Of a stretch of DNA of 64,000 bases, positions 16,670 to 26,694 are shown one piece after another. Location of the stretch: the NCBI RefSeq assembly GCF_007279655.1, contig NZ_QKWN01000007.1, positions 245,525 through 309,524 of the forward strand, given 5' to 3'. The notes beneath the pieces were generated by a model. The model saw nothing but the letters and a program-made list of their open reading frames with translations, was not told where the DNA came from and ran no database searches. The stretch comes from Robertkochia solimangrovi. Lineage in GTDB: Bacteria; Bacteroidota; Bacteroidia; Flavobacteriales; Flavobacteriaceae. Numbering within the stretch: position 1 is the first letter of the stretch; each line of letters starts with the position of its first letter. A program made the position numbers and the translations under genes.

Positions 16670-19633
16670 ATGAGAACATTACACAGATATGCCTTACTGT
16701 TAATGCTCATGATTCCGATTGGGATCTTTGCGCAACAAACAGTCACAGGTATTGTTACTGAAGCGGAAACGGGTTATCCGATGCCGGGTGTAAATGTTGT
16801 GATCAAGGGCACAACAACCGGAACCGCGACAGATTTTGATGGTAACTTTAGCATAGAAGCGAATACAGGAGACATTCTTGTGTTCACTTATATCGGTTTT
16901 GTCGAGCAGGAGATCACTGTTTCCGGCTCTACCGTAAATGTTGCCATGCAGGAAGATGCAGAACAATTGGATGAGGTAGTAGTGATCGGTTATGGTACCG
17001 TTTCCAAAAAAGATGCTACCGGAGCCGTGAACACGGTGAGTGCAGAAGATTTCCAGAAAGGACCTATCGTTTCTGCTCAGCAATTGATCCAGGGTAAAGT
17101 AGCGGGTGTTTCCGTAGTGAGTGGAAGTGGTGCTCCGGGTGAGGGCCAAACCGTTCGAATCCGTGGAAACAGCTCACTGACCTTAAATTCTGATCCGTTA
17201 TACGTTATCGATGGAATTCCATTGGATAATGGAGGTGTCGGCGGTAGCCGTAACCCATTGAACACGATCAACCCGAACGATATCGAATCGATGACCGTAT
17301 TAAAGGATGCTTCTGCAACCTCTATCTACGGAGCACGTGCCGCAAACGGTGTAGTTATGATTACCACGAAAAAAGGTAAGGTGGGAGATCTTAAATTCAA
17401 CTACCGGGTAAACACTTCCGTTTACGAACCTACGAATTACATCGATGTACTATCTGCCGGTGAATTCAGAGCGTTGACCATGTCAACGGGCAATCAGAAC
17501 TACATCAATCGGTTAGGAAATGCTTCTACCGACTGGCAGGATCTGATCTATACCACGGCGTACGGATCGGATCATAGTTTAAGTGCCACTGGAGGAATCA
17601 AGGGCATTCCATTCCGTGCATCTTTAGGATATACAGATCAGGGTGGTATTTTAAAAGATGATTCTTTTGAACGTATCACCGGAAATTTAAACCTGACTCC
17701 ACGTCTGTTGGATGACGCTTTGAAATTAGAGATCAACGCACGTTTCTCTAATACCAAGAATAATTTTGCCAACAGAGATGCGATCGGCGCTGCCGTATCA
17801 ATGGATCCAACCCATGGTGTATATGATGCTGATTCACCTTTCTATGCCTATACCGGTCAGGATGGTGTTGATTACGGATACTTTTCATGGCTGACCAATG
17901 ATGGTCTTCAAAACAGCAATGCGACTACAAACCCTATCGCATTATTAAACCTTAAACAAGACCAGGCGACCATCAATCGTTTTATCGGTAACATCAAGGC
18001 AGATTACAAGGTTCCTTTCCTCGAAGGGTTAACCGCAACGATCAATGCCGGATATGACGTTTCCGACAGTGAAGGTAAAACGATCACCGCCTCCAATATG
18101 CCAACTGCATTGGATGGATATGACGGAGCTCGTACAGACTACACTCAGAATACAAAAAACTACCTTTTAGATGCTTATCTTAATTATAAAAAGAGTTTTA
18201 ATGAAGAAAAGCATACGATAGATGCTACCGTGGGTTATTCTTATCAGCGTTTCGAATATGACAACTGGTCCAGAAACGTAACCCGTATTTTGAATAACGA
18301 TGGTAGTTTAAATGATGACCCTGCCTATAATCAGGAATTCATCGATAAATCCAGAAATGTATTGCTTTCCTATTTCGGTAGGGTAAATTATGATTACAAT
18401 AATAAATATCTGGTTACTGCTACTTTAAGAGCAGATGCTTCCTCTAAACTGAACCCGGATGACCGTTGGGGATTCTTCCCTTCCGTGGCACTTGCCTGGA
18501 ATGTACACAACGAGAATTTCCTTAAAGATGGTTTCTTTGAGCAATTAAAGCTCAGATTCGGATACGGAGAGGTTGGTAATGTCAGCGGACTTGGAGACTA
18601 TCGATTCCTAACCCAGTATATCGCCAGTACTTCCACTGCAAGATATCAGTTCGGTGATTCTTTTTATCAAACCTATCGCCCACAGCCGATCAATGAAGAT
18701 CTGAGATGGGAGGTGGGTAATACTATCAATGCCGGTCTTGATTATACCATTTTCGATGGTAAGGTCTATGGTGCATTCAATGCTTACATCAAAACGACCA
18801 AAGATCTGATCGCAACCACACTTGTCGATCCGTTTACCAACTTCAGTAACCGTATTGATGCGAACATTGGAGATATGGAAAATAAAGGTATTGAAATCGA
18901 AGTCGGGTACAAACCGGTAGATACCGATGACCTGACCATCAATATCAATTACAACGTCTCCTTCAATGAAAATAAGATTACACGTCTTCCGGATACTCAA
19001 CCGGTAGGGGGAATTTCAGGAGGAACCGGGAATACCATACAGCAACACGAAGTAGGAGTTGCTCCTTACAGCTTCCTGGTTTATAAGCAGATCTATGATG
19101 ACGCAGGCAACCCTATTGAGGGAGCTGTCGCAGATCTGAACGGTGATGGAATCATCAATTCAGATGACCGTTATTATTACAAAGATCCTTATGCAGATAT
19201 CATCATGGGGCTAAATCTGAACATGCGTTATAAGCGTTTCGATTTTACTGCAACCAGCAGAGCGAACTTTGGAAATTACGCATATAACAACACCAAAAGT
19301 AATTCATCGGTTCTGGGGCTGTATCAAAATGAAGTATTGTACAATACACATTCCAATATCCTGAGCACCGATTTCCAAAACATTTCCGACAGAACACTTT
19401 TAAGTGATTATTATGTAGAGAACGCTTCCTTCTTCAGAATGGATAACATAACCTTAGGTTATACCCTTCCTGAAGCCATCAAGGACAATCCATTACGCGT
19501 TTATGTATCTGCTAATAACTTATTCGTGATCACGAACTATAGCGGAATTGACCCGGAGATCACCGGAGGTATCGACAACAATTTCTATCCGAGACCGAAA
19601 GTTTTTGTACTTGGATTAGATATTAATTTTTAA
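16670..19633 (+). CDS. susC: SusC-like TonB-dependent outer-membrane transporter (alpha-glucan)
   Basis: This 987-residue protein imports oligosaccharides across the outer membrane with its SusD partner. A signal peptide ends at IFAQ. Residues about 22-100 form the CarboxypepD_reg-like domain (VTGIVTEAETGYPMPGVNVV). DEVVVIGYGT near 104-113 is the SusC-type TonB contact region. The plug carries VRIRGNSSL, PLYVIDGIPLD and IYGARAANGVVMITTKKG, and a 22-strand barrel follows, ending in VFVLGLDINF. Length is normal for SusC. It is the first gene of the SusC-SusD-SusE operon, 13 bp before SusD. Substrate is inferred to be maltodextrin from the GH13 and GH65 neighbours. Confidence 0.95.
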   Translation: MRTLHRYALLLMLMIPIGIFAQQTVTGIVTEAETGYPMPGVNVVIKGTTTGTATDFDGNFSIEANTGDILVFTYIGFVEQEITVSGSTVNVAMQEDAEQLDEVVVIGYGTVSKKDATGAVNTVSAEDFQKGPIVSAQQLIQGKVAGVSVVSGSGAPGEGQTVRIRGNSSLTLNSDPLYVIDGIPLDNGGVGGSRNPLNTINPNDIESMTVLKDASATSIYGARAANGVVMITTKKGKVGDLKFNYRVNTSVYEPTNYIDVLSAGEFRALTMSTGNQNYINRLGNASTDWQDLIYTTAYGSDHSLSATGGIKGIPFRASLGYTDQGGILKDDSFERITGNLNLTPRLLDDALKLEINARFSNTKNNFANRDAIGAAVSMDPTHGVYDADSPFYAYTGQDGVDYGYFSWLTNDGLQNSNATTNPIALLNLKQDQATINRFIGNIKADYKVPFLEGLTATINAGYDVSDSEGKTITASNMPTALDGYDGARTDYTQNTKNYLLDAYLNYKKSFNEEKHTIDATVGYSYQRFEYDNWSRNVTRILNNDGSLNDDPAYNQEFIDKSRNVLLSYFGRVNYDYNNKYLVTATLRADASSKLNPDDRWGFFPSVALAWNVHNENFLKDGFFEQLKLRFGYGEVGNVSGLGDYRFLTQYIASTSTARYQFGDSFYQTYRPQPINEDLRWEVGNTINAGLDYTIFDGKVYGAFNAYIKTTKDLIATTLVDPFTNFSNRIDANIGDMENKGIEIEVGYKPVDTDDLTININYNVSFNENKITRLPDTQPVGGISGGTGNTIQQHEVGVAPYSFLVYKQIYDDAGNPIEGAVADLNGDGIINSDDRYYYKDPYADIIMGLNLNMRYKRFDFTATSRANFGNYAYNNTKSNSSVLGLYQNEVLYNTHSNILSTDFQNISDRTLLSDYYVENASFFRMDNITLGYTLPEAIKDNPLRVYVSANNLFVITNYSGIDPEITGGIDNNFYPRPKVFVLGLDINF

Positions 19634-19646
19634 ACTGGAATAGACT

Positions 19647-21251
19647 ATGAAATATATATCTAAAATCTTATTGGGAGTTAGTTTTCTCGGGATTGTTGCC
19701 TGTCACAGTGATCTGGACCAATCACCGATCGATCCTGATTCACTCACAGAAGAAGATGTGTACGCTTCAACAGAGGAAGCAAAGAGTGCGCTGGCAAAAG
19801 TTTATGCCGGACTCTCATTAACAGGTCAGCAGGGCCCTAGTGGTCAGGCGGATATCTCAGATATCGATGAAGGAACCTCACAATTCACGAGGATGCTCTT
19901 CAGCCTTAATGAACTTACCACCGATCATGCTGTTGTAGGATGGGGTGACCCTGGTCTGCCAAACCTGCACAACCTCAATTGGGGAGCCGGAAATGACTTT
20001 ACGCAGGCGATGTACTACCGGTTAGCACAGGTGGTTACTTTTAGTAACTCATTCATCGCACAGGCATCTTCACTCGCCGACGATGCAGAGGTACAAGCCT
20101 ATATCGCTGAAGCGCGTTTTCTTCGCGCCTATGCCTACTATAATCTGATCGACCTGTATGCGAATGTACCGCTCGTTACAGAGATAACCACAGTTCTGCC
20201 TGAACAAAGTGACAGGGCTACGATCTTCGCTTTTATCGAAAGTGAACTGCTGGAGATCCAGGATCAACTATATCCTGCAAGATCGAATGAATACGGACGT
20301 GTTGATGAAGCAGCGGCCTGGGCCCTACTTTCAAGATTGTATCTGAATGCAGAGGTATATACAGGAACGAATCGTTATGCGGATTGTATGACGTATTCAG
20401 AAAAGGTGGTCAATAGCGGATATACACTGAACACCAATGATGCGAATGGAAATGGAAGTGCCTATGACGAACTATTCCTTGCAGACAATGACACGAATGG
20501 AGCTCAGAATGAATTTATTTTCGCTTTGAATTTTGACGGACAGAGTTCACAAACTTATGGTGGTTCAACCTATCTTATTAAAGCAGCCATCGGAGGTGAT
20601 ATGACACCATCACAATGGGGCGTAAATGGCGGATGGGCTGGAAACAGATCTACCAAATCTCTGGTTCAGAAATTCGATCAATCGATCAACGGAACCGATG
20701 AGGACGGGTATCCGATATCCTGGGGTGATGCGAGAGCAAAGTTCTATACTGACGGGCAAACTTATGAGATCGAAACCGTTGCGAATACCTTTGGTGAAGG
20801 CTACGCACTGACCAAATTCAGCAACGTTAAAAGTGACGGATCCGGAGGAAATGACACTACCGGTGAATTTACAGACACAGACATTCCATTGATCAGAACG
20901 GCTGAGATCTATCTGAATTATGCAGAAGCCGCAGTACGTTCCGGAGGAAACATGGCTACTGCGCTTGATCTCATCAATCAGATCCGTTTAAGAGCCAATG
21001 CTGCTCCTGTATCTCAATCGGTGCTGACACCACAATTTGTGCTGGATGAGCGTTCCAGAGAGTTACATTGGGAAGGATTGAGAAGAACAGACCTCATTCG
21101 TTTCGGACAATTTACCTCAGCTAACTATTTGTGGCCATTCAAAGGAGGGGTTACCAACGGACGCGGAGTGGAATCTTTCAGAACCATTTTCCCAATTCCG
21201 GAAAACGTATTGAACATCAACAAGAATCTAACACAAAATCCAGGTTACTAA
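19647..21251 (+). CDS. susD: SusD-like surface starch-binding lipoprotein
   Basis: This 534-residue lipoprotein (GIVAC, Cys19, followed by HSDLD) is the lid and glycan-binding partner of SusC. It shows the SusD/RagB pattern: N-terminal segment LTEEDVYASTEEAKSALAKVYAG, the TPR-like AYIAEARFLRAYAYYNLIDLYANVPLV (near 150-178), and the C-terminal DERSRELHWEGLRRTDLIRFGQF. The last residues NPGY are the typical SusD end. It is co-transcribed with SusC and the following SusE-like gene. The acidic residues after the Cys are compatible with a surface export signal. Confidence 0.95.
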   Translation: MKYISKILLGVSFLGIVACHSDLDQSPIDPDSLTEEDVYASTEEAKSALAKVYAGLSLTGQQGPSGQADISDIDEGTSQFTRMLFSLNELTTDHAVVGWGDPGLPNLHNLNWGAGNDFTQAMYYRLAQVVTFSNSFIAQASSLADDAEVQAYIAEARFLRAYAYYNLIDLYANVPLVTEITTVLPEQSDRATIFAFIESELLEIQDQLYPARSNEYGRVDEAAAWALLSRLYLNAEVYTGTNRYADCMTYSEKVVNSGYTLNTNDANGNGSAYDELFLADNDTNGAQNEFIFALNFDGQSSQTYGGSTYLIKAAIGGDMTPSQWGVNGGWAGNRSTKSLVQKFDQSINGTDEDGYPISWGDARAKFYTDGQTYEIETVANTFGEGYALTKFSNVKSDGSGGNDTTGEFTDTDIPLIRTAEIYLNYAEAAVRSGGNMATALDLINQIRLRANAAPVSQSVLTPQFVLDERSRELHWEGLRRTDLIRFGQFTSANYLWPFKGGVTNGRGVESFRTIFPIPENVLNINKNLTQNPGY

Positions 21252-21269
21252 AATTAACTATTGACAACA

Positions 21270-22451
21270 ATGAATACGACGATTAAAAACTTAAAGATAT
21301 GGGCTCTGGCAATCGTTGTCGGAGCCGGATTCACATCCTGCGACAATGAAGATTATCTGGAAATCACGGCTCAGGAGCCTACCGATCAGGTAATGTTTAC
21401 AAATTCGACCTCATCAGCTTATTTACTGTCTGCACAGACCGCCGATAACGTAGCTGAAAGATTTGTTTGGAATGAGCCATCTTTCGATGCACCAACTCCC
21501 GTAAATTATAAACTGGAAGGATCGATCACCGAAACCTTCGATGCTGTTTCTTATGATTCAGGAACGATTCAATTGAACAATCAGGCTGTTCTTGTAAGTG
21601 ACCTTATGGACATGGCTGAAGAACTCGGACTCGACAATGATCCTGAGACTACAGATGAAGAAGGTAACCCGAACAATAGCGGAACCGTGTATTTCAGAGT
21701 AACTGCTTTTGTGGGTGAAGATGGAGCTACCAATGGAGTTAGTTCTGTATCAGAGACGGTTTCACTGAACATCACTCTTCTTGAAAGCGGAGAGGCAGAA
21801 GAAATATTGACAAACCTGTATCTCGTTGGAAATGCTACGGCAGCAGGTTGGAATCCTGACAACAACAATACCCCTTTGTTCAGAGATCCTGAAATGACCA
21901 GTGTTTACTATTTCACAGGATATTTTGCTTATCCCGGAGGAGACAATACCCAGTTTAAAATGGTGGAAGTACCTGGAATGTGGCAACCACAGTGGGGACT
22001 TACTGAGGACGGAACTGCTTTGGCAGTAAATGACGGTACTACTTCTGACCCTGCAGCATTTGAAGTTTCTGCTGACGGATATTATTCTCTTATGCTGAAC
22101 CTTGAAGACAACACCTATACTTACGAAGCATATGACGCATCAGGAGCGGTGGATTATACTACTCCTGGTATTGGAATCATCGGTGATGCCACTGCCGGAG
22201 CATGGGATTCAGATACTGAAATGACACAATCTGTATTTGATCCACATATCTGGTATCTCAATGATCAGGAACTCGGAGATGGTGAAATGAAATTCAGAAC
22301 TGTTGGTGACTGGGGAATGAACTGGGGTGGTTCAACCGCTCTTAGCGGTCTTGCCGTTAAAGATGGTGCGAACATTCCGATCACTGCAGGAATCTATAAT
22401 ATCTGGTTCAATGATATCGACGGAAGATATATCCTTATCCCGGCCGAATAA
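21270..22451 (+). CDS. SusE/SusF-like surface glycan-binding lipoprotein
   Basis: This 393-residue lipoprotein (GFTSC, Cys24, followed by DNEDY) has an N-terminal SusE domain (residues 30-170, with TSSAYLLSAQTADNVAERFVWNEPSF) and two tandem starch-binding-like modules from about 180 and 295 (LYLVGNATAAGWNPDN and IGIIGDATAGAWDSDT). Each module has the aromatic-rich pattern of SusE/SusF carbohydrate-binding domains. It holds glucans at the cell surface. Translation should start at the ATG at 21270; an in-frame TTG at 21261 is less likely. It lies 18 bp after SusD and is followed by a strong hairpin. Confidence 0.92.
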   Translation: MNTTIKNLKIWALAIVVGAGFTSCDNEDYLEITAQEPTDQVMFTNSTSSAYLLSAQTADNVAERFVWNEPSFDAPTPVNYKLEGSITETFDAVSYDSGTIQLNNQAVLVSDLMDMAEELGLDNDPETTDEEGNPNNSGTVYFRVTAFVGEDGATNGVSSVSETVSLNITLLESGEAEEILTNLYLVGNATAAGWNPDNNNTPLFRDPEMTSVYYFTGYFAYPGGDNTQFKMVEVPGMWQPQWGLTEDGTALAVNDGTTSDPAAFEVSADGYYSLMLNLEDNTYTYEAYDASGAVDYTTPGIGIIGDATAGAWDSDTEMTQSVFDPHIWYLNDQELGDGEMKFRTVGDWGMNWGGSTALSGLAVKDGANIPITAGIYNIWFNDIDGRYILIPAE

Positions 22452-22478
22452 GAACCTGTAAAGAAGCTAGTTTGAATT

Positions 22479-22526
22479 AAGCCGGTCGGTATGGGAGATC
22501 TTCTCCTGACCGGACCGGCTTTTCTT
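22479..22526 (+). terminator. Intrinsic terminator after the SusE-like gene
   Basis: AAGCCGGTC (22479-22487) followed by GGT pairs with ACC and GACCGGCTT (to 22521) with a one-base bulge; a T-rich tract (TTTTCTTTT) follows. It is GC-rich and strong. Only 27-33 nt separate it from the next start codon, too little for a separate promoter, so partial read-through probably sets the level of the downstream amylase. Confidence 0.75.
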
Positions 22527-22552
22527 TTGCATTACAACCAATACCAAAATGC

Positions 22553-25500
22553 ATGCTTATGAAAAAATCATTACTCTTTCTCTATCTACTCATTTCTCCG
22601 TTAATTTTACTGGCGCAACAGCAAACAGCCACTCTGGAGGTCAGCCCGACCTTTTTCGGAGAGAATGAAGAAATAAAACTGACCTTCAGTGACATCAACC
22701 CATCTGAATGGGGAGTTACCGACCTCTACCTTTGGGGTTGGTCTTACGATCTTAACGGAGCGAACAGTCAGGACGCACCCGGAAACGGAATCTGGAATGA
22801 CAGTGGCTCCGGGCAACAACTAACCGACAATAACGACGGCACTTACAGTTATTCACTGACCCCCTCTACATTCTTCAACCGGGAAAACATCGGAAGTATC
22901 GGTTTCCTGGTAAAAGCAAAGGACGGAACAGGTGATAAAAAAACTCAGGATTTTATTCTGGAAGTGGGCGGTTATACCATCAACCTGATAAATCCTTCAC
23001 AGGAAGTAACTCTCACCGAGGCAGGAAGTATTATCAATATTGAAGCAGAAGTTGCAGCAGCCTCTGACTTTGAGTTACAGGCTAATGGTATAGTTATCGC
23101 ATCTACTACTGGTAGTGCTACCTTCAGTTTTGGCTTTACAGCAAATACTACTACAAACTTTACCCTAACCGCAACCGACGGAGAATTTACTGCAACACAT
23201 AGTTTCACGATTGCGGTAACTCCTACCGTCACACAGGAAGCGATGCCTGAGGGACTCCGAAACGGACTCAACAGTACAGGAGACGGACAGGCTGTATTCG
23301 TATTCCAGGCTCCCGGAAAATCATTTGCTCATATACTGGGTGATTTCAATAACTGGACGATAGATGACGCATACCTTATGAAGCAGGATCCTGCAAGTGG
23401 AAAGTTCTGGCTTGAAATAGACGGACTCAGCTCCATGACCGATCATACCTATCAATACCTGGTCGATTTTGACATCGCCGTGGCAGACCCCTTCTCCACG
23501 CTTATTCTGGATCCGTATAATGATGGCTATATCAACGAAGACACCTTTGAAAACATACCAGAGTACCCGACAGGAAAGACTACGGAAGCAGTGAGCTGGT
23601 TCAGGCTTGGCGACACGGAATTCAATTGGTCGGATGCAACGCTGAACTTCGAAAGACCCGAAAAAACGGACCTCGTCATCTACGAACTGTTAGTAAGAGA
23701 TTTCGATGAAAAACACAGTTTCAACGCAATCGAGGAACGTCTGGATTATCTGGAGTCCCTCGGAGTTAATGCTATTGAATTAATGCCACTAAATGAATTT
23801 GACGGGAATGAAAGTTGGGGTTACAACCCGGCGTTCCATATGGCTCTAGATAAATATTACGGTTCCCCTGATAAATTCAAGTCTCTGGTAGACGAATGTC
23901 ACAAGAGAGGTATGGCAGTGATTATCGATGTCGTATACAATCACGCCTCGGGACAAAACCCTTATGTGCGATTATGGAATTCTACCGGAGGAACAACCAG
24001 TGGCACACCCACTGAAGAGAATCCGTATTTTAATACCGAGGCTAAACATTCTTATAGCGTATTCAATGATTTCAACCACCAGTCCGAATACACTAAAGAA
24101 TATGTGGATGAAACCCTGAGCTACTGGATCGAAACTTATAAAGTAGATGGATTCCGCTGGGATCTTACCAAAGGCTTCACACAAAATTGTACCGCTAACG
24201 ATGAATCCTGTACCAATAGTTTACAACAAGACAGAATAGAGGTTTTGAAACACTATGCGGACACACAATGGGGCATCGATCCGGATTTCTATGTGATATT
24301 TGAACATTTAGGTACGATACAGGAAGAGAATCAATGGGCTGAATATCGGGCTGATGAAGGTAAAGGAATTATGTTATGGAATAAGTTGACAGCCCCTTAC
24401 AATGAAGCAACAATGGGATACAATGAGTCAGGAGGCTCCGATTTTTCTTCGGTGTCCTGGATCAAAAAAGGTTTTAACAGACCTGCAGGCGTCTCTTTTA
24501 TGGAAAGTCATGACGAGGAACGCCTTATGTTCAAGAATCTGGAATATGGAAACCTATCAGGCGATTATAGTGTAAAAGATCTGAACACCGCCTTACTAAG
24601 AATGCAAACAGCCGGAGCCTTCTTTTTTACCGTACCTGGACCAAAAATGATCTGGCAATTCGGCGAACTTGGGTATGATGTATCTATAGAATATAATGGC
24701 AGAACAGGCAATAAACCCATTCGTTGGGAATATTATGATGACCCGGACAGAAAGGCCCTCTATGACTCCTGGAGTGACCTTATCAAGCTCAGGAAAAGCG
24801 AACCCATCTTCAGAACTAACGACTTTACCATAAACACTGCTGCAACAAATGGATTGAAATCGATTCATCTGAATCTTTCAAGTGGAGAAGGTATTCAAAA
24901 AGTTACGATCATTGGAAACTTCGGAATGACTGCTCAAAGTATCGATCCGGAATTTCAGGAAACTGGTGTATGGTATGAACCCTTGAAAGAAAACCGAAAG
25001 TTCATCGTAACCGCAACTGACATGTCAGTTATGCTGGAACCGGGTGAATACAGAATCTTTACCGACGTACCTTCATCATTATTCCCAGACAGCAATCCAC
25101 CTGACCAGGACAATGACGGAGTAACCGATGCGAACGACCTTTGTCCGGACACCCCATTGGGAGCCATAGTGAATACCGATGGATGCGAAATATACACATT
25201 ACCACAAACGAATTACAAGATACTTGCAACCGGTTCAAGCTGCATTGGATCTGATGATGGCTATATTTCGGTAGCCATGGAAACCAACGCCGATTATAAT
25301 ATCTCATTAACCGGAGCTACAGGAACTTCAAATTTCAACATTTCAGGCACTGCATGGAGCATAGATGACCTTAGCCCGGACACCTATACGCTTTGCTTCA
25401 CGGTTGAAGGGATCTCTGATTATGAAGAATGTTTTGAAATCGCAATAACTGAACCAGAATCCCTTGAGGTTCTGTCTAAAACGGACACCTCCGGAAAAAC

Positions 25501-25912
25501 GGTAACGCTCGAACTAAGCGGTTCTGACCGATATTTCATCGAGGTGAACGGAATCACAGAAGAAACGACAGAGAATTCCTATCAGGTAACACTCAAAGCA
25601 GGTAGCAATCTGATCAATGTTCGCGGAGAAAAACTATGCCAGGGCTCCTATAGTGAAACTTTCTATAGTCTATCAGGTAATAAAGTCTTCCCTAATCCTG
25701 TAACGGACAGACTCAATATTGAGTTGATGGAACAGGATGGATTTAGTTATCAATTGATCTCCAGCGGAGGGAACGTGATACGATCAGGCAAGATCGATAC
25801 GGGTGCTAATGACCTTAGACAACTGGACGTTTCCGAGCTGTCACCGGGGCTCTATATACTCATGGTCAAAGGCAATGAATTCCAACAATCTTTTAAAGTA
25901 GTTAAGCGATGA
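22553..25912 (+). CDS. T9SS-secreted multidomain GH13 alpha-amylase
   Basis: This 1119-residue extracellular enzyme should start starch breakdown at the cell surface. After a signal peptide (ending LLAQQ) come a SusE/CBM-like N domain (30-140), an Ig-like domain (140-225), a CBM48-like domain (245-320, with ILGDFNNW), and the GH13 barrel: DVVYNH (459-464), GFRWD with nucleophile Asp537, FEH with Glu584, and ESHD with Asp654. Then a thrombospondin type-3 calcium loop (DQDNDGVTDANDLCPDTP, 851-868), an SprB-like repeat, and a type A type IX secretion C-terminal domain (1045-1119, starting VFPNPVTDRLNIE). ATGs at 22553 and 22559 are both possible. No T9SS machinery genes are in the window. Confidence 0.94.
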   Translation: MLMKKSLLFLYLLISPLILLAQQQTATLEVSPTFFGENEEIKLTFSDINPSEWGVTDLYLWGWSYDLNGANSQDAPGNGIWNDSGSGQQLTDNNDGTYSYSLTPSTFFNRENIGSIGFLVKAKDGTGDKKTQDFILEVGGYTINLINPSQEVTLTEAGSIINIEAEVAAASDFELQANGIVIASTTGSATFSFGFTANTTTNFTLTATDGEFTATHSFTIAVTPTVTQEAMPEGLRNGLNSTGDGQAVFVFQAPGKSFAHILGDFNNWTIDDAYLMKQDPASGKFWLEIDGLSSMTDHTYQYLVDFDIAVADPFSTLILDPYNDGYINEDTFENIPEYPTGKTTEAVSWFRLGDTEFNWSDATLNFERPEKTDLVIYELLVRDFDEKHSFNAIEERLDYLESLGVNAIELMPLNEFDGNESWGYNPAFHMALDKYYGSPDKFKSLVDECHKRGMAVIIDVVYNHASGQNPYVRLWNSTGGTTSGTPTEENPYFNTEAKHSYSVFNDFNHQSEYTKEYVDETLSYWIETYKVDGFRWDLTKGFTQNCTANDESCTNSLQQDRIEVLKHYADTQWGIDPDFYVIFEHLGTIQEENQWAEYRADEGKGIMLWNKLTAPYNEATMGYNESGGSDFSSVSWIKKGFNRPAGVSFMESHDEERLMFKNLEYGNLSGDYSVKDLNTALLRMQTAGAFFFTVPGPKMIWQFGELGYDVSIEYNGRTGNKPIRWEYYDDPDRKALYDSWSDLIKLRKSEPIFRTNDFTINTAATNGLKSIHLNLSSGEGIQKVTIIGNFGMTAQSIDPEFQETGVWYEPLKENRKFIVTATDMSVMLEPGEYRIFTDVPSSLFPDSNPPDQDNDGVTDANDLCPDTPLGAIVNTDGCEIYTLPQTNYKILATGSSCIGSDDGYISVAMETNADYNISLTGATGTSNFNISGTAWSIDDLSPDTYTLCFTVEGISDYEECFEIAITEPESLEVLSKTDTSGKTVTLELSGSDRYFIEVNGITEETTENSYQVTLKAGSNLINVRGEKLCQGSYSETFYSLSGNKVFPNPVTDRLNIELMEQDGFSYQLISSGGNVIRSGKIDTGANDLRQLDVSELSPGLYILMVKGNEFQQSFKVVKR

Positions 25913-26631
25913 AGAAACTGAGATATTCTAAAACTGCAATGCTTCTGATGATCAATGCACTTTGGCTGATCGCCTGCGGAGGTGGCGATAATGGGACGGA
26001 AACCCCGGAACCCACCCCCACTCCGGGAATCGCAACGTTGGTTTTGCCGGCAAACAATGAGATCTGTTATGACGGTCAGATCGTCAGTGAAGCGTTAAGT
26101 GAGGTCATCTTTGAATGGGAAGCCTCTGAAAACACCGCTTCCTACCAGATTCTGATCAAAAATCTGAACACTCAAAAAGAAACAACGTATTCCGAATCGC
26201 AAACCAGCAGGGAGATCAGTCTGGAAAGAAGTACACCCTATTCCTGGAAAATCATATCACTTTCAGAGGATCAAAGTAAACAGACCACCAGTGCGACATG
26301 GAAATTCTATCTTTCGGGAACGGGAACCGAAAACTACGCTCCTTTTCCGGCCGACCTGATCAGTCCTAAAAGTGGACAAACCATTAATCCGGATGGTGGA
26401 AGTTATACTTTTGAATGGACTGTTTCCGATCCGGACAGTCAAATCCTTACGACAACATTATACCTGGATACAACTGACGGTAAATCAACTGCCATCGCTT
26501 CAGAACTGACCGAGGAGACCTATACTGTAGAGAATCTGGAGTCAAATACCCGCTACTTTTGGAGCATAGTTACCCGTGATCCTGAAGGCAATAGTTCGAG
26601 ATCTGCGATCAGAGATTTCAGAACTGAATAA
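25909..26631 (+). CDS. Lipoprotein with two FnIII-like domains
   Basis: This 240-residue lipoprotein (WLIAC, Cys23, followed by GGGDNGTE and a Pro/Thr linker) has two fibronectin type III-like domains (about 40-137 and 145-240), each ending in a W-x-F/F-x pattern such as SATWKFYLS and RDFRTE. No enzyme motif is seen. Its start overlaps the amylase stop (ATGA), so it is coupled to that gene and probably serves glucan binding or holds the amylase at the surface. That role is an inference from position. A terminator follows at once. Confidence 0.8.
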   Translation: MKKLRYSKTAMLLMINALWLIACGGGDNGTETPEPTPTPGIATLVLPANNEICYDGQIVSEALSEVIFEWEASENTASYQILIKNLNTQKETTYSESQTSREISLERSTPYSWKIISLSEDQSKQTTSATWKFYLSGTGTENYAPFPADLISPKSGQTINPDGGSYTFEWTVSDPDSQILTTTLYLDTTDGKSTAIASELTEETYTVENLESNTRYFWSIVTRDPEGNSSRSAIRDFRTE

Positions 26632-26650
26632 TTTTCACTAAAATGTTGAT

Positions 26651-26694
26651 AAAAAAACCGCTTTGTTGATTTCATTTCAAAGCGGTTTTTTTTC
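26651..26694 (+). terminator. Intrinsic terminator ending the alpha-glucan plus-strand operon
   Basis: CCGCTTTG (26658-26665) pairs with CAAAGCGG (26678-26685), extended by seven A:T pairs outside, with a 12-nt loop and a run of eight T after the stem. It lies 20 bp after the FnIII lipoprotein gene. Confidence 0.9.
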
